Origin: an uncultured Clostridia bacterium
Lineage (GTDB): Bacteria; Bacillota; Clostridia; Christensenellales; Aristaeellaceae
Direction of reading: 5' to 3'
Length of the DNA: 64,000 nt
Assembly (NCBI GenBank): GCA_934621505.1
Contig: CAKTUU010000007.1
Location: 1 to 64,000 of the forward strand
Shown: in pieces, positions 61,904 through 64,000 of the stretch
How positions within the stretch are numbered: the stretch's first letter is position 1
Layout: the number at the start of each line of letters is the position of its first letter
Program-made: the position numbers and the translations under genes
The notes under the pieces: generated by a model
Database searches by the model: none
Seen by the model: only the letters and a program-made list of their open reading frames with translations
What the model was told of the DNA's origin: nothing

Positions 61904-63293
61904 CCGGCAGCAGAACGGAAAACGTGGTGCCCGCCCCAACCTTGCTGCGCACCTTTAGCCTGCCGCCATGAGCGGATACGATAATCCGGGCGATGCTGAG
62001 CCCCAGACCGTGGCCGCCGGTCTGGGATTTACGGGCTTTATCACAGCGGTAGAACCGGTCGAAAATTTTGGACAGTTCCTCACCCGGAATGCCCGCGCCG
62101 GTATCCTGCACGGACAAAACGCAGTTTGGCCCTTCCGCGCGAATCCCCAAAGTGATGTCGCCGCCATCCTGGGTATATTTGATGGCGTTGTCCAGCAAAA
62201 TGCGCATCAGCTGCTTAAGCATGTCCTTATCGCCATACAGGGTTACATTTTGGCTGGGATTAAGCGCAAAGTGATGCCGCTGGGACAGCATGGGCGCTTC
62301 CCGGTATAATTCGCTCATGATTTCCAGGGCGTTAAAGTCCTGCATTTCCAGCATGAGCGTTTTTTTATCATGCCGGGCCAAAAACAGCAGACGGTCCACC
62401 AGTTCCTTCATGCTGGCCGCCTCCTGGGCAATGGCGGCGATGCCCTCGTCCAAAACCTCCCTGTCGCTTTTGCCCCAGCGCTCCAGCATGCTGGTATAGC
62501 CCTGAATGACGGCAATGGGCGTGCGCAGTTCGTGGGACGCGTCGCTGACAAACTGCTTTTGGCTGTTGTAGCTGACCTCAATGCGGTCCAGCATACTGTT
62601 GATAACCAGCGCCAAATCCTTCAGCTCGTTTTTGGCTCCGTCCACGCTTAGTCGCTCGCTCAGGTTGTTGGCGCTCAGGGTCGCCGCCATCTCCGCCATA
62701 TCGGTAATGGGCCGCAGCACCTTGCGGTTCAGCCGGTTGCGCTTTTTCAGGAACAGGACCACCCGGTACAAGTCGAAGCACAGCATGGTCCACAGCAAAA
62801 TGCTGGCGGTGTACAGCAAATCGTCCAACGGGTAAACGGCGATGATACCGCCTGCCGTTGTGCTTACATACAGCAAAAGCCGGGGCTGACGAGGCTGCCA
62901 GTTTGAAAAGGCAAGCCGCGCCCGCTCCCACAAGCCGGGAAGGCCTTCCCCCAGAGGCTTGTCCGCCGGATAGGCCATGGAAAAGGGCAGGCCCGCCAGC
63001 TGCTCCTGTGAAAAACGCTGCTCCGTTGCCGGGGTCATTTGACTAAGCCGGTCCAGCCCCTGATTCACGCTGGGCACACGGGCTGCGCACAGGGCCATAA
63101 AGCAGACCGCCAGCATCAGCAGCGTTGTTTTCAGCAGCTGCGCGGCATAGTGCAGCGCAATACGCAGCGTCAAGGACAGACGCAGATTGCTGAGAATGTT
63201 GACAAAAAAAGCGTGGACGCCATTGGATAGACGGTTAAACAGCGACGCGCTTTTTTCCTTCTGCCGGTTGGCATTCTGACGCTCACGCTTCAT
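61824..63293 (-). CDS. Sensor histidine kinase
   Basis: The 489-residue product has two membrane helices (about 52-70 and 158-182) around an 85-residue outer domain, HAMP (about 185-240), HisKA with His254 (SDASHELRTPI) and an HATPase domain with DNAIKY, DTGAGIP and GGHGLGLSIA. It has a 22-residue hydrophilic tail after the kinase core, encoded where it overlaps the convergent gene. The ATG at 63293 overlaps the response-regulator stop; no strong ribosome site, so coupled translation is likely. The signal is unknown. Confidence 0.93.
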   Translation of the reverse strand: MKRERQNANRQKEKSASLFNRLSNGVHAFFVNILSNLRLSLTLRIALHYAAQLLKTTLLMLAVCFMALCAARVPSVNQGLDRLSQMTPATEQRFSQEQLAGLPFSMAYPADKPLGEGLPGLWERARLAFSNWQPRQPRLLLYVSTTAGGIIAVYPLDDLLYTASILLWTMLCFDLYRVVLFLKKRNRLNRKVLRPITDMAEMAATLSANNLSERLSVDGAKNELKDLALVINSMLDRIEVSYNSQKQFVSDASHELRTPIAVIQGYTSMLERWGKSDREVLDEGIAAIAQEAASMKELVDRLLFLARHDKKTLMLEMQDFNALEIMSELYREAPMLSQRHHFALNPSQNVTLYGDKDMLKQLMRILLDNAIKYTQDGGDITLGIRAEGPNCVLSVQDTGAGIPGEELSKIFDRFYRCDKARKSQTGGHGLGLSIARIIVSAHGGRLKVRSKVGAGTTFSVLLPVSGPPSHTQTDASNPTRHDFGKERPK

Positions 63294-63966
63294 AACGGAA
63301 CAGGTATCCGACAGCGCGGATGGTATGAATGGTCTTGATATGGTAACGGTCGTCCACCTTCTGCCGCAGATAGCGGATGTATACGTCCACAATGTTGGTA
63401 TCGCCCGTGAAGGAATAGCCCCATACATTGGTCAGCAGCTCGTCCCGGGTCACGGCGGTTCCTTCGTGCTGCCACAGGTACAGATACAAATCAAATTCCT
63501 TCTTCGTCAGGGCGATCACCTCGCCAGCGTATGTCAGGCGGTAGCTGGCGGGTTCGATGCACAGCTTTCCCACTGTTTTGGCGCCGGAGCCGCCGCCTTG
63601 GTCCACCCGGTGCTTTTTTAAATTGACCCGGATGCGCGCCAGCAGTTCTTCAATGGCAAAGGGCTTGGTCATATAATCGTCCGCGCCCATATCCAGCCCC
63701 ATTACCTTATCGCTTACATCGTCCTTGGCCGTCAGCATAATAATGGGCACATCGCTGGTTTGGCGCAGGCGGCGGCAGACCTCGATGCCGCTAAGCTCCG
63801 GCAGCATCAAATCCAGAATCAGCAAATCCGGCTGCCACTGCCGGCAAAGCTCCAGCCCGCTGCGGCCATCGTAGGCCGCCTGCACCTGGTAGCCCTCATG
63901 CTCCAGCTCCAGCGTTAAAAAACGGGCGATTTTGCTTTCGTCCTCCACAATCAAAATCCGGCTCAT
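63283..63966 (-). CDS. OmpR/PhoB-family response regulator
   Basis: The 227-residue product has a receiver domain with phosphoacceptor Asp52 (LLILDLMLPE), the acidic pair Glu8/Asp9 and Lys101 (DDYMTKPFA), then a winged-helix DNA-binding domain (about 130-225: LTKKEFDLYLYLWQHEGTAVTRDELLTNVWGY). AAGGAGG precedes the ATG. It forms a two-gene operon with the kinase. Confidence 0.95.
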   Translation of the reverse strand: MSRILIVEDESKIARFLTLELEHEGYQVQAAYDGRSGLELCRQWQPDLLILDLMLPELSGIEVCRRLRQTSDVPIIMLTAKDDVSDKVMGLDMGADDYMTKPFAIEELLARIRVNLKKHRVDQGGGSGAKTVGKLCIEPASYRLTYAGEVIALTKKEFDLYLYLWQHEGTAVTRDELLTNVWGYSFTGDTNIVDVYIRYLRQKVDDRYHIKTIHTIRAVGYLFRYEA

Positions 63967-64000
63967 AGGTCCTCCTTACTGGATATCCGCTTCGTTGTAT

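Overview
The window is chromosomal DNA from a spore-forming member of the Clostridia with fairly high G+C (tentatively Christensenellales-like; this is inference from gene content only). It carries sporulation genes (yabP, yabQ, spoIVB, spoIID, a SpoIIQ-like M23 protein, a DacF-like carboxypeptidase), an Rnf complex, HPr kinase, and Firmicutes gene orders such as rbgA-rnhB, dprA-topA-trmFO-hslVU and dxs-tlyA-argR-recN. Coding density is very high and many neighbours overlap by 1 to 11 bases. I see no rRNA, tRNA, CRISPR array or insertion sequence, and no stretch over 300 bases without a gene.

Region 1 (1-23281, all plus): a thioredoxin-reductase-like flavoprotein with its own promoter; two exported proteins; rbgA-rnhB overlapping a 1402-residue dual GT-C glycosyltransferase; comM-dprA-topA-trmFO; a secreted hydrolase-like protein lying where xerC is usually found; hslVU; an mtaD-type deaminase; three family-4 glycosyltransferases.

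Region 2 (23252-45828, all minus): a small unknown gene, lexA and a XerS-like recombinase; rnhA; an rnfCDEAB operon without rnfG, followed by proC; a dxs-tlyA-nadK-argR-recN block whose internal promoter overlaps an ARG-box-like palindrome; ddl-murF-hydrolase; an acetyltransferase; an EF-G paralogue; a Ppx/GppA phosphatase; yabP-yabQ-divIC.

Region 3 (45959-64000, mixed strands): bioY behind a strong promoter and a 32-base perfect palindrome with BirA-operator geometry; proA; a CapD/PglF-type sugar dehydratase; tadA; a HAD phosphatase; hprK; asnS; spoIVB; two regulators; glmS; a SpoIIQ-like gene and spoIID; a DacF-like gene; a two-component system.

Most of this is core genome. The points most worth a second look are: the inverted repeat next to the XerS-like gene, which could be a dif-type site at a strand-switch point; the Rnf operon lacking rnfG; the dual GT-C fusion protein; the MurF with an N-terminal membrane module; the hydrolase with a lost nucleophile; the sensor-plus-LuxR regulator; and the promoter-overlapping palindromes at bioY and nadK-argR.
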